Under the pieces are notes generated by a model. It ran no database searches. It worked only from the letters and a program-made list of their open reading frames with translations, and was not told where the DNA came from. A program made the translations under genes and the position numbers. This document shows, in pieces, positions 1-7,522 of a stretch of DNA of 12,561 nt. How positions within the stretch are numbered: the first letter of the stretch is position 1; every line of letters begins with the position of its first letter. Origin of the DNA: Bacteroidota bacterium (GTDB taxonomy: Bacteria > Bacteroidota > Ignavibacteria > UBA10030 > UBA8401); NCBI GenBank assembly GCA_003456055.1, contig DMPG01000326.1:1-12561 (forward strand). The letters are read 5' to 3'.

Positions 1-3000
1 GGTTAATGAGGGTCCTGTAAGAGATGTTGATGCGGTAAGAAAATCGTTGGCACTGATATTACTAAATGCAACAGTAACAGGAGAATATACAATTGAGTCC
101 CCGATCTCGAAAGTTTCCAGGATACTCGCACTCGTAGGAATATATTTTCGCAGGTTGCCATTGACGTGACCGGCTGTTCGAGCAATGGTGCTGCCGTTCG
201 ACATTTCAACGGCAAATGAGCCGGTATTGATATTTCCACCTGTAAGAAATAAAGTATCGTTAATAACAAGATCATTACCCAGCGTAAGTGTTCCTATCGA
301 TTTGTTCATCTGCACTTTATCCACTGTTCCGATTCCATCAATCGTACTGTTTCCCGTTCCGAAAAACGAAACACTTCTACCATTTGTTGTTAAGACACCA
401 TCACTCTGAAAAAGATCCCGTTGGATGTTCAAACCATTACCGGATAAATATGAAAGGATGATATTTCCATAGTTCTCAACAGATCCATTCACCGTCAAAG
501 GAGCGGACATTTCCAATTCTACTTCATTCATAGTTAATGTACATCCGCCCATGACAAAAAGATTTCCTTCAATTGCAGTTGGTAATGTTTTATAGTAACT
601 CCCGAAATTCAAAAGTGTAGTATTGTTGATTTCAACATTGTACGGATAACCCGGACCACTCAATGCACTCCATTCCAATCCACGATAGAATGTACCACCC
701 GAATGATAGCTGAGTGTTGAACCGGAAAGATATAATGGAGGATTGGATGAGACAAATCCACCACTCATGAGATACATCATTCCATGTAGTTTTGAACCAG
801 TACCAAAGTCTACTGAGCCGAAAAGTTTTACATTCCAAAAATCGGCTGTTCCGGTAATAGAATTGAATCCGTTGAAGTTGATATCATTTGAAAGAGTATC
901 AAAATTTCCTGAAACGGAAGTGATTGTTGCATTTGCGCCGATATCAGTAACCGTTCCGTTTAAACGGAGAAGTCCGTTTTGCAGAGTAAGATTTTTGTTG
1001 ATCCAAAGTGCAACGACCGGTGTGTTGGCGACTTCCACAACATTAGAGGGATTGTTTATTACAAGTGAATCGAAATAGACTGTCCCAGCAGTACTACGTG
1101 TAATCAACTGATCCGAATTACCGGAGAAGATTACGGGACGTGTATTTGAAATCAATGATCCATTATTTATAAAATTACCTTTTAGATTCAAACTTCCATT
1201 GTAAATACCAGCAAGTGTTATTGTTCCATCATTAGTCAAATTCCCGTTCACTGTCAGTGGCCACATCATTTCTTGACTGTCAACATTCATACTTATTTCC
1301 GAAGCAGCATCGATCGTTACGTTTCCCGCAGTTTGAAGCGGGATACTTAAACCAAAGTAATCTCCGATATTAAGCAAAGTCGTATTCGAAACCTGCACAT
1401 GAAACGGATACCCTGGACCGCTTGTTGAACTCCATTCTAAACCACGATTGAACGTACCACCTGAATTATAGACCAATGTCGAACCCGATTTATATGTCGG
1501 AGCGTTACCCATGACCGATGCAGTGGTCAAAATGTACATCATTCCATACAGATTTGAACCGATACCAAAACTTACTGTACCAAAAATGTTTACATCCCAT
1601 AAATTAATCGTTCCGGTAATCGCGCTGGCATGATATAAGTTGAATACATTCGGAAGCGTATCGAGGTTTCCCGATGCCGCAGTGACGCTCGCATACGCAG
1701 CAATATCAGTGACCGTACCATTTAATCTGAGAAGTCCGTTCTGCAGCGTAAGATTATTACTGATAGAAAGAGTTACTGGCCATGTATCGGGGATCTCTAC
1801 AAAATTGGATGTTTTGTCGATCACCAGTGAATCAAAATAAATTGTCCCTGCAGCGTTGCGTGTAATTAATTGATTTGCACCACCTGAGAATACAACAGAT
1901 CGGTTAAATGAATTCAATGTCCCGTTGTAATCAAAATTTCCATTCAGGATCAGGTTGCCCCCTTGAATACTGGAAAGTGATAATGTCCCGTTGTTGACAA
2001 GATTTCCTAACACCGTTAATGGAGAAGTCATCTCACTCCCATCTTGATTCATCGTCAACTCCGAAGCAGGATCAATTGTTAAATTACCGGATATTTGCCG
2101 TGCAATTGCTGATCCACCTACCCCAGAAAGATTAAGCGTCGTATTGTTCGTGATATTCACATGATGAGGATATCCTGCTCCGCTTGTTGAACTCCACTCC
2201 CAACCGCGATTAAATATTCCACCGCTTGCATATATAAGCGTCGAGCCAACGCCGTAGGTTGGAATATTGAGATATAACGGTGGAGCAGCAACAACCATAC
2301 CGTCCGGATTAATTGAGAGATTTCCATTAATGGTTGATCCCGTTCCAAAATCCACCGGACCATAGATTTGAACAGTATCGAATGAAACTGTTCCGGTAAC
2401 TATGCCGTTTCCGTTAAAGACTACTTGATTTGTTGAACTTAAATTACCGGTTGTTGCGAAGATCGTTCCACCTCCGGTAATGCTTAAAATATGATTGAGT
2501 GAAAAAATTCCGTTGGTCAAAATAAGATCGGTGATAATCGGACTTCCCGTAGTCACCGCTCCAAATGGATCGTTAATTTCTACTGTACCAAGATCAACAT
2601 CACTAATTTCATGTTGTTGACTTCCTCCGGTGAGCAAAATTTTACCTCCCACACTGCTCCAATGGTATCCATCACTTCCTTTAATATTTCCTTTAACTGT
2701 AATGATATAACTATTATCTGAAAAACTGCCTTGAAGCAATGTCAAGTCACCGCTCAGTGTTAGATGATTTCCGGCAGTGAGCCCACCATCATTTTTGTTG
2801 ACAACAATGTTATTGTACGGCTTTCCTCCAGGCAGACTTGGTACAGTCTGACTGTTCGGTCCGTTAAATACTATTGTTGATCCGGAGGTTAAAAAACTTC
2901 CGCTGATAAAGGAAGTGGTCGGGGAAAAAATACCATCAATAATAATTGTGTCGGTCGAAGATAAACTGACGTTCCCTGTTCTCGTTCCGCTGATCGAAAG

Positions 3001-3969
3001 ATTTCCATATTTTTCTGCAGCAATTATTTGCGCGCCAGATCCGTAATATTCAACGCTGCTGAATGAACTGATATTATGGATCGAATAATTAAGAGGAAAA
3101 CTATTTGTTCCACCAATTCTCAACGTAGCAAGTGACCCAATGGTTATGGAAGTGGCTAACACTAATCCGTTGGCAGTGTATGATGAAAGATCGAATATTC
3201 CGCCATTGATCGTCAGACTCGTACTTGGTGAGATGTTGGTTCCTAACACAAGACTTTTTGTCCCTGTAGAGTTGATCGTAAAATTTGTTATTGTTGTTGG
3301 AGAAGTTTTTAAAGTATCATTAGCCGTTTGCGAAGGACAATCGTAAATGAGATTGCCGAAACTTTGCCCAAACCCTGTCGGCAATGTTGTTGTGATTCCG
3401 GTAATTTTGCAAATTGAAAAAGTAGTCCATGTAAATAGTGGGATCGGTTCATTGTTGATAGTTGCGGTATGAGTGTACGTTCCGTTATCGGAGACCTTTC
3501 CTGTTGCACCAGTTCCATATATTAGTCTTCCGGAATTATAAAGGTTCGCTGTTCCGCTGGAACCAACAAGAAGATCTTCACCTGCAGCATTTCCATTGTT
3601 TACCGTCAATGAGATCACTGCAAGCATAGAATATAGAATAGTGACATCACCGCTCGATATAATCAATTGTGGAGTTGTTGTATTGTGTGCAACAGTTAAT
3701 GTCCCACCATTGATAAATATTTGTGCATTCGTTCCCGACACTGTCCACGGAGCAGTTGTTGTCATTGAGTGACCGAACTGCACAATAAACACATCCCCGG
3801 AAGTAAAATTGTTTGGCGAAGGTCCAGTACCATTTGTTGTAGTTGACCAACTTGACGTACTGTTTGGATTTGCCTGACCAGCTTTGGAATAATACGATGT
3901 CGCAAACACAACACTATGAAAAGTTATAACAAGGAGAAGTGAAGTAAAAAAAGTAGAAAAATGTTTCAT
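1..3969 (-). CDS. Giant exported beta-strand-repeat protein, 3' end off the window
   Basis: Translating the minus strand from ATG at 3969 gives 1323 codons to the window edge with no stop; I checked every in-frame triplet. The C-terminus is missing. An SD-like AAAGG (3981-3977) lies 7 nt before the ATG. Residues 1-23 form a signal peptide ending VVFA, followed by YYSKAG and a Ser/Trp-containing segment (SSWST). This beginning is common in large secreted Bacteroidota/Ignavibacteria proteins. The rest is Gly/Asn/Ser/Thr/Ile-rich with recurring 'NGNL', 'LTVNGN' and 'GSTL' strands, typical of a beta-solenoid. Three related blocks lie at residues 524-783, 784-1037 and about 1038-1243. The segment near 1269-1278 (VNGNLRKYIP) resembles regions that in such proteins precede the C-terminal part, where a type IX sorting domain is often found; that part is outside the window. 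Likely a surface or secreted structural/adhesive protein. No catalytic motif was recognised, so function is inferred from architecture only. Confidence 0.9.
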   Translation of the reverse strand, partial: MKHFSTFFTSLLLVITFHSVVFATSYYSKAGQANPNSTSSWSTTTNGTGPSPNNFTSGDVFIVQFGHSMTTTAPWTVSGTNAQIFINGGTLTVAHNTTTPQLIISSGDVTILYSMLAVISLTVNNGNAAGEDLLVGSSGTANLYNSGRLIYGTGATGKVSDNGTYTHTATINNEPIPLFTWTTFSICKITGITTTLPTGFGQSFGNLIYDCPSQTANDTLKTSPTTITNFTINSTGTKSLVLGTNISPSTSLTINGGIFDLSSYTANGLVLATSITIGSLATLRIGGTNSFPLNYSIHNISSFSSVEYYGSGAQIIAAEKYGNLSISGTRTGNVSLSSTDTIIIDGIFSPTTSFISGSFLTSGSTIVFNGPNSQTVPSLPGGKPYNNIVVNKNDGGLTAGNHLTLSGDLTLLQGSFSDNSYIITVKGNIKGSDGYHWSSVGGKILLTGGSQQHEISDVDLGTVEINDPFGAVTTGSPIITDLILTNGIFSLNHILSITGGGTIFATTGNLSSTNQVVFNGNGIVTGTVSFDTVQIYGPVDFGTGSTINGNLSINPDGMVVAAPPLYLNIPTYGVGSTLIYASGGIFNRGWEWSSTSGAGYPHHVNITNNTTLNLSGVGGSAIARQISGNLTIDPASELTMNQDGSEMTSPLTVLGNLVNNGTLSLSSIQGGNLILNGNFDYNGTLNSFNRSVVFSGGANQLITRNAAGTIYFDSLVIDKTSNFVEIPDTWPVTLSISNNLTLQNGLLRLNGTVTDIAAYASVTAASGNLDTLPNVFNLYHASAITGTINLWDVNIFGTVSFGIGSNLYGMMYILTTASVMGNAPTYKSGSTLVYNSGGTFNRGLEWSSTSGPGYPFHVQVSNTTLLNIGDYFGLSIPLQTAGNVTIDAASEISMNVDSQEMMWPLTVNGNLTNDGTITLAGIYNGSLNLKGNFINNGSLISNTRPVIFSGNSDQLITRSTAGTVYFDSLVINNPSNVVEVANTPVVALWINKNLTLQNGLLRLNGTVTDIGANATITSVSGNFDTLSNDINFNGFNSITGTADFWNVKLFGSVDFGTGSKLHGMMYLMSGGFVSSNPPLYLSGSTLSYHSGGTFYRGLEWSALSGPGYPYNVEINNTTLLNFGSYYKTLPTAIEGNLFVMGGCTLTMNEVELEMSAPLTVNGSVENYGNIILSYLSGNGLNIQRDLFQSDGVLTTNGRSVSFFGTGNSTIDGIGTVDKVQMNKSIGTLTLGNDLVINDTLFLTGGNINTGSFAVEMSNGSTIARTAGHVNGNLRKYIPTSASILETFEIGDSIVYSPVTVAFSNISANDFLTASTSLTGPSLT
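241..2400 (-). repeat. Three diverged in-gene tandem repeats of about 255 codons
   Basis: Within the giant protein gene, copy A spans 2400-1621 (260 codons), copy B 1620-859 (254 codons) and copy C 858 to about 241 (shorter and most diverged). Landmarks recur in order: 'GTGS/GIGS' strand, 'GSTL.Y.SGG.F.RG.EWS..SG.GYP', 'E..M....EM..PLTV.GN', 'ITR..AGT.YFDSLVI', 'NLTLQNGLLRLNGTVTDI'. The copies are clearly related at protein level but have drifted in DNA, so this is an old duplication rather than an assembly artefact. Copy C lacks the ITR..AGT and NGTVTDI parts in recognisable form. Confidence 0.85.
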
Positions 3970-4112
3970 TAACAAACCTTTGTTCAGATCAAATATGACT
4001 TTCAGCGATCAAATTCTGCATTTTCACTAATAACAATAATGGAAAATAGAAACCCTTCACCCAATAATCAAGGTACAGTCTGTTATAACGAGCACAGTAT
4101 GACGGGAAACAA

Positions 4113-4144
4113 CTGTTTGAAACAGATCAAATTCTTGCTATTAT
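4113..4144 (+). promoter_or_regulatory. Candidate promoter with overlapping dyad, for the phosphatase/kinase pair
   Basis: The intergenic region 3970-4171 separates divergent genes. TTGAAA (4117-4122), a 16-nt spacer and TATTAT (4139-4144) form a plausible sigma-70-like promoter 27 nt before the ATG at 4172. The same place partly fits the Bacteroidota form: TTTG at 4116-4119, 19 nt, then TATTATTT. A perfect 13-bp dyad, CTGTTTGAAACAG (4113-4125), covers the upstream element and could be an operator. Nearby, GATCAAATTCTGC (4007-4019) and GATCAAATTCTTGC (4125-4138) are near-identical direct repeats, and GATCAAAT occurs again at 3987-3994. All of this is pattern-based, and no regulator gene is present in the window. 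Confidence 0.35.
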
Positions 4145-4171
4145 TTCAATGTATTTTCAATCATTTGGATT

Positions 4172-4636
4172 ATGAAACCAGCTAAAGTCCTCTTTGTTTG
4201 TCACGGCAACATCTGCCGATCTCCTGCTGCCGAAGGAGTGATGAAAAGTCTTTCAATAGGACTTCCAATCGAAATCCAGTCTGCGGGAACAGCGGGATAT
4301 CACATCGGCGAATTACCGGATTCACGAATGCGCTCACTTGCACGTAAACGTGGATACGAACTGACCAGCCGTGCGCAACAGTTCGATCCGTCATCTCATT
4401 TTGAAAAGTTCGATCATATCGTTGCAATGGATGGAAATAATCTACGTGATTTGAAAGCAATGGACCGAAATAAAAAATACCATCACAAACTTTCGCTGAT
4501 GACCGAATATTCTCAGGTGATGGATGTGAATGAAGTCCCCGATCCATATTACGGAGGTCCCGAAGGATTTGAACTTGTGCTGGATATTTTGGAAGATGCA
4601 TGTGCAGGATTACTAATAAAAATGAAAGCTGGTTGA
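4172..4636 (+). CDS. Low-molecular-weight protein-tyrosine-phosphatase family protein, probable ketosamine-phosphate phosphatase
   Basis: This 154-residue protein matches the usual length of cytoplasmic low-molecular-weight tyrosine phosphatases. The P-loop CHGNICRS (residues 10-17) gives the C-x5-R-S signature, with nucleophile Cys10 and phosphate-binding Arg16. The general acid is Asp124 in VPDPYYGG. The ATG start puts the P-loop at the expected position, four residues after KPAK; there is no strong SD. The gene lies 48 nt upstream of a fructosamine 3-kinase homologue on the same strand. Family knowledge: in several distant bacteria this phosphatase directly precedes the kinase gene, and the Thermus thermophilus enzyme from such an operon hydrolyses protein ribulosamine 5-phosphates as well as phosphotyrosine. 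I therefore infer a role in protein repair rather than tyrosine signalling or capsule control; no tyrosine-kinase or capsule genes are nearby. The family assignment is secure, the substrate is inferred. Confidence 0.93.
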   Translation: MKPAKVLFVCHGNICRSPAAEGVMKSLSIGLPIEIQSAGTAGYHIGELPDSRMRSLARKRGYELTSRAQQFDPSSHFEKFDHIVAMDGNNLRDLKAMDRNKKYHHKLSLMTEYSQVMDVNEVPDPYYGGPEGFELVLDILEDACAGLLIKMKAG

Positions 4637-4642
4637 TAATTA

Positions 4643-4673
4643 GTTGACCGTCACCTTTAAGGTGAAGGTCAAC
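4643..4673 (+). other. Intercistronic hairpin between phosphatase and kinase genes
   Basis: An inverted repeat centred at 4658 pairs GTTGACC (4643-4649) with GGTCAAC (4667-4673) and CACCTT (4652-4657) with AAGGTG (4659-4664), interrupted by a GT/AA internal mismatch. It is followed by ACTTTCAAATATTG, which has no good U-tract, so a strong intrinsic terminator is unlikely. It begins 7 nt after the phosphatase stop and ends 11 nt before the kinase GTG. The only purine-rich SD-like sequence (GGTGAAGG, 4661-4668) is inside the stem. It may attenuate or time translation of the kinase, or stabilise the upstream message end. Confidence 0.5.
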
Positions 4674-4684
4674 TTTCAAATATT

Positions 4685-5554
4685 GTGAACAACAGCAAAC
4701 AAATAATCTCTTTCATCCAATCCGCTCTCAACAAAAATGTGTTGTCACTTTCACCATTAAGCGGCGGATCCATCGCTTCCTCTTATCGCGTAGAGTTGGA
4801 GAACAAACAATCGCTCTTTGTAAAAATCTCCCCGCAGCATCCCGATATGTTCATCAAAGAGGCAAATGGGTTGCGTGAATTGCGGAAAGCGAACGCACTT
4901 CGTGTTCCGAATATTATTTTTGTAACCGAAGAGATCTTGATCCTTGAATTCCTTCCTGTTTCATCACCAACAAACCGCAGAGTTTTTTTCGAACAATTTG
5001 GAATGCAATTTGCACAACTTCACCGCTGTAATTCTGATCAATTTGGTTTTGACGAGAATAATTTTATCGGCTCAACGCCGCAAAAGAATTTTCCGCGAAT
5101 GAATTCGTGGAAAGATTTTTTTATAACGAACAGATTGGAATTCCAATTTAAACTTGCAGAACAGAACAGATACATTGATAAAGAGATTGTATCTCTTTAT
5201 CAAAAACTGGAGAAACATGTTGAGCATTTAATTCAGGGTGATGGAGAATCGCCTGCACTGCTTCATGGCGATCTTTGGAGTGGGAATTACTTATGTTTAG
5301 TGAATGATATTCCGGCTGTTATTGATCCTGCCGTGTATTACGGACACAGAGAAGCCGATCTTGCTATGACGATGTTGTTCGGAGGATTCAGCGAACCGTT
5401 TTATGAATCGTATCACAAAGAATATCCCCTCAATGACGGATGGCAGAGACGATGCGAGCTATATAAATTGTATCATCTCTTCAATCATTTGAACCTGTTC
5501 GGGGAAGGATATTATCCGCAAGTGGTCGGAACAATGAAGTTCTTGATAAAATAA
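4685..5554 (+). CDS. Fructosamine/ketosamine 3-kinase family protein
   Basis: This 289-residue protein has the full architecture of the fructosamine 3-kinase family, an aminoglycoside-phosphotransferase-like fold of about 290 residues. It shows the nucleotide loop GGSIASSYRV (27-36), the ATP-binding Lys47 in FVKIS with partner Glu59, the catalytic loop HGDLWSGN (194-201, Asp196 as base), the metal-binding IDP (Asp214) and the family motif GHREADLAM (220-228). The C-terminal helix carries the family-like YKLYHLFNHLNLFG. It starts at GTG 4685. No upstream ATG fits and the SD is weak or buried in a hairpin. Such kinases phosphorylate the 3-hydroxyl of ketoamine adducts on lysines, so that the adduct decomposes and the amine is freed. 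Most tested bacterial members prefer ribulosamines/erythrulosamines over fructosamines. Adjacency to the phosphatase supports that role here. It converges with the antiporter gene, with only 14 nt between the stop codons. Confidence 0.92.
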   Translation: MNNSKQIISFIQSALNKNVLSLSPLSGGSIASSYRVELENKQSLFVKISPQHPDMFIKEANGLRELRKANALRVPNIIFVTEEILILEFLPVSSPTNRRVFFEQFGMQFAQLHRCNSDQFGFDENNFIGSTPQKNFPRMNSWKDFFITNRLEFQFKLAEQNRYIDKEIVSLYQKLEKHVEHLIQGDGESPALLHGDLWSGNYLCLVNDIPAVIDPAVYYGHREADLAMTMLFGGFSEPFYESYHKEYPLNDGWQRRCELYKLYHLFNHLNLFGEGYYPQVVGTMKFLIK

Positions 5555-5568
5555 ATTTGTTCTTCGTT

Positions 5569-6657
5569 CTATCCCGGCAAAAAATAAAACACCAGCGCAA
5601 AAATAATATAGACCGAGATCAACTGAACTCCTTCAAACCAATTACTTTCACCGTCGCTGGCAAGCTGTTCAGTAATGAGTGCGGAAAGTGCGATCGCTAA
5701 AATTTCGATCGGAGTAAAGACAAGATCCATCGGCTTCGGACCCATAACATAACTTGCAAACACCAGTACCGGCGCAACGAACAACGCAACTTGAATACTA
5801 CTCCCGATTGCAATCCCCAGACTCAAGTCCATTCTGTTCTTCGTTGCAACAAGAATTGCGGTACTGTGTTCCGCCGCGTTTCCGATAATTGCCACAACAA
5901 TCACCCCGACAAAGATGCTTGTCATTCCAAGAGAATGTGCGGCAACTTCAACCGAGCCGACAAGGATCTCACTCATCCAGGCAATGAACAATGTTGCCAC
6001 CGTAAGAACAGTAAGTGATTTCGGCAGACTCCAGTGCTGATGATTCTCTTCTACAATTCCCGCACTCTCTGCCGATTCACCAACGAATAATTGTTTGTGT
6101 GTCTTTAACGAGAACAACAGACTCAATGCATATGTAATGACAAGCACGATTGCAATTTCAAGACTAAGACCCGCTTCCTTGTCAACAATATCTTTCCCGC
6201 CGAAATAATGGAACACTGCCGGCGCGATCAATCCGATTGATGCAAGCGTAAGCATCGTTGAAAGGGAACGCGCGCCACCGGCGTTGAATTTCTGCGATTT
6301 GAATTTCAATCCGCCCGCTAAGAATGATGCACCAAGCACCAGAAGAATATTACCGATGATTGAGCCGGTTATGGATGCTTTAACCACATCATATAATCCT
6401 GCCTGCAATGCCATCAGCGCAATGATCAATTCCGCCGCATTGCCGAATGTTGCATTCAACAATCCGCCAATTCCTTCACCGGTCTTTTCAGCAAGATGCT
6501 CGGTCGCTTTGCCAAGCCAACCCGCAAGAGGAATAATTGAAATACATGAAAAAAGAAAGAGCATTGTCGGCGAAAAATGGAATGCGTATTCTCCAATTAA
6601 AGTGATTGGAACAAAAATGAGAAGCCAATTGAGCGATGGTTTTAAAAATTGATTCAT
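5569..6657 (-). CDS. cax: Calcium/proton antiporter, CaX family
   Basis: This is a 362-residue inner-membrane exchanger of the Ca2+/cation antiporter superfamily. About 11 hydrophobic segments are visible (roughly 9-27, 29-47, 70-90, 96-116, 132-152, 166-184, 214-235, 245-265, 284-305, 314-331, 345-361), the usual CaX layout. The two inverted alpha-repeats are intact: GNAAELI (72-78) in the first half and GNAAEHSTA (259-267) in the second, carrying the essential Glu76 and Glu263. [11 protein letters not shown] (99-109) and [12 protein letters not shown] (285-296) are the matching following helices. An acidic/His loop at about 193-208 separates the halves. It should export or sequester Ca2+ using the proton gradient. 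The start is ATG 6657, without a recognisable SD. The gene follows the DinB-like gene on the same strand, with the telomere-like repeat between them, so co-transcription is possible but not shown. Confidence 0.93.
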   Translation of the reverse strand: MNQFLKPSLNWLLIFVPITLIGEYAFHFSPTMLFLFSCISIIPLAGWLGKATEHLAEKTGEGIGGLLNATFGNAAELIIALMALQAGLYDVVKASITGSIIGNILLVLGASFLAGGLKFKSQKFNAGGARSLSTMLTLASIGLIAPAVFHYFGGKDIVDKEAGLSLEIAIVLVITYALSLLFSLKTHKQLFVGESAESAGIVEENHQHWSLPKSLTVLTVATLFIAWMSEILVGSVEVAAHSLGMTSIFVGVIVVAIIGNAAEHSTAILVATKNRMDLSLGIAIGSSIQVALFVAPVLVFASYVMGPKPMDLVFTPIEILAIALSALITEQLASDGESNWFEGVQLISVYIIFALVFYFLPG

Positions 6658-6664
6658 GAAAGCA

Positions 6665-6713
6665 GGTATTAGGGTTTAGGTATTAGGGGTTTGCGTTTAG
6701 GTTTTAGGGTTTA
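6665..6713. repeat. Degenerate telomere-like heptamer repeats upstream of the antiporter gene
   Basis: About seven head-to-tail units of 5-9 nt variants of GGTTTA lie in this stretch: GGTATTA, GGGTTTA, GGTATTA, GGGGTTTGC, GTTTA, GGTTTTA, GGGTTTA. The strand asymmetry is extreme, with almost no C on the plus strand. It fills most of the 72-nt gap between the DinB-like stop and the antiporter ATG, so it would be CCTAAA-type sequence in the antiporter 5' leader. G-runs on the plus strand could form a quadruplex, though most tracts have only two to four G. Origin and function are unknown. Confidence 0.7.
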
Positions 6714-6729
6714 GAGCTTCCGGAATCAT

Positions 6730-7209
6730 TTATTTTTGTAATCTCTTTAACAATTGTATTTGTCCCGCGTGATAAACATCGTGCATTGCAATTCCGCTGA
6801 TCGTCTGCAGATTAGTGAATTTACTTTTCTTTGGATTTTTATTCAGATCAGAAAGCGAAAGTTTCTTCACCGCCTCCACCAAAAAATAATGCATTTCATC
6901 AAGCAGCCACACATCTTTTTTCCAGGCAGATTCACTTTTGTCAATCGGACGTATGAAGAAATTACTACCTTTCAATGGAAATGAACCATGTTTTTCGCCG
7001 GTCAATCTCCGCCTGACAATATATTTCCAATAAGCGCAGTGGACAACAACTTCCCAAATATTATGGCGTTTAGACGAAGGACGCCAACAGATTTGTTCGA
7101 GTGAAAGTCCGCGGATGGAACCGCGGAGATTCGTTCCGTGCCATGATTTTTTATGATAGGCTTCTTCTAGTTGTTGAACGAGTACGGTGATACTGTCGTA
7201 TTTTTTCAA
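6730..7209 (-). CDS. DinB-like (YfiT-type) metal-binding four-helix protein
   Basis: The protein looks like the DinB/YfiT superfamily, four-helix bundles that hold a divalent metal with three histidines. Numbered from the chosen start, the landmarks are WHG (23-25), NIWEVVVHCAYW with His57, and AMHDVYHAGQI with His143 and His147 (the HxxxH pair). These fit the expected metal triad. The chosen start is TTG at 7209 because AAAGGAAG (7223-7216) sits 6 nt upstream and gives 159 residues, with about 22 before WHG as in relatives. The frame stays open to ATG 7257 (no clear SD) and TTG 7278, and an annotation using ATG 7257 is possible. Known members are thiol-dependent S-transferases or uncharacterised stress proteins, so the substrate cannot be named. 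It is followed by the antiporter gene on the same strand. Confidence 0.85.
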   Translation of the reverse strand: MKKYDSITVLVQQLEEAYHKKSWHGTNLRGSIRGLSLEQICWRPSSKRHNIWEVVVHCAYWKYIVRRRLTGEKHGSFPLKGSNFFIRPIDKSESAWKKDVWLLDEMHYFLVEAVKKLSLSDLNKNPKKSKFTNLQTISGIAMHDVYHAGQIQLLKRLQK

Positions 7210-7267
7210 GAGAATCTTCCTTTCATGGTTTTTCCAAACTACCATTCCATATTTCATTTTGGAATCT

Positions 7268-7453
7268 TCAATCAACAACTTTTAAGGTTCGTCTTTCATA
7301 GACAGAATAATAATTCCCGTCATACATCACTTCCGCTGCAATCGGAGCATATTGGGATTCATCTTTGCTGACTGCACGAACCGTATAATAAAATGTTTTA
7401 ACCCGTTCACCATTAATTGATGAGGATCTTCTTTTGCATGGATCGGGAAAGTT
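7268..7453 (-). pseudogene. Remnant with fibronectin type III-like C-terminus
   Basis: The minus-strand frame from 7453 to the TGA at 7270-7268 encodes about 61 protein-like residues, including TFYYTVRAVSKDESQYAP. This resembles the last strands of a fibronectin type III domain (Y-Y-x-V-R-A-V pattern), followed by a short YYSVYERRTLKVVD tail. No ATG, GTG or TTG precedes the FnIII-like part in this frame. The next in-frame codon upstream is a TAG (7456-7454). Beyond it, still in frame, is ATG 7495 with a hydrophobic run (MFSQQLLFLLVLL) that looks like the start of a signal peptide. This may be a decayed exported protein broken by a nonsense mutation or deletion. It accounts for most of the gap 7210-7522; otherwise I see nothing there. 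Confidence 0.5.
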
Positions 7454-7522
7454 CTATAATAAGACCAACAAGAAGAGTAACTGCTGGCTGAACATCTGCA
7501 AAAAAGGAAAGATTACAAGAGA

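Noticed and set aside
743..1840. Plus-strand frames at 743-1078 and 1640-1840 that resemble each other
   Set aside because: They resemble each other only because they are antisense to equivalent parts of repeat copies B/C and A/B in the giant protein gene.
3970..4171. Riboswitch or small RNA in the divergent gap
   Set aside because: Only short dyads and direct repeats are visible; no long conserved-looking structure or terminator could be supported.
4182..4679. Minus-strand open frame of 165 codons opposite the phosphatase gene
   Set aside because: It lies wholly antisense to a well-supported enzyme gene, has no domain-like features, and crosses the intercistronic hairpin; shadow frame.
6665..6713. 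CRISPR array or true telomere
   Set aside because: Units are 5-9 nt with no spacers, so not CRISPR; the stretch is internal, short and degenerate, so not a replicon end.
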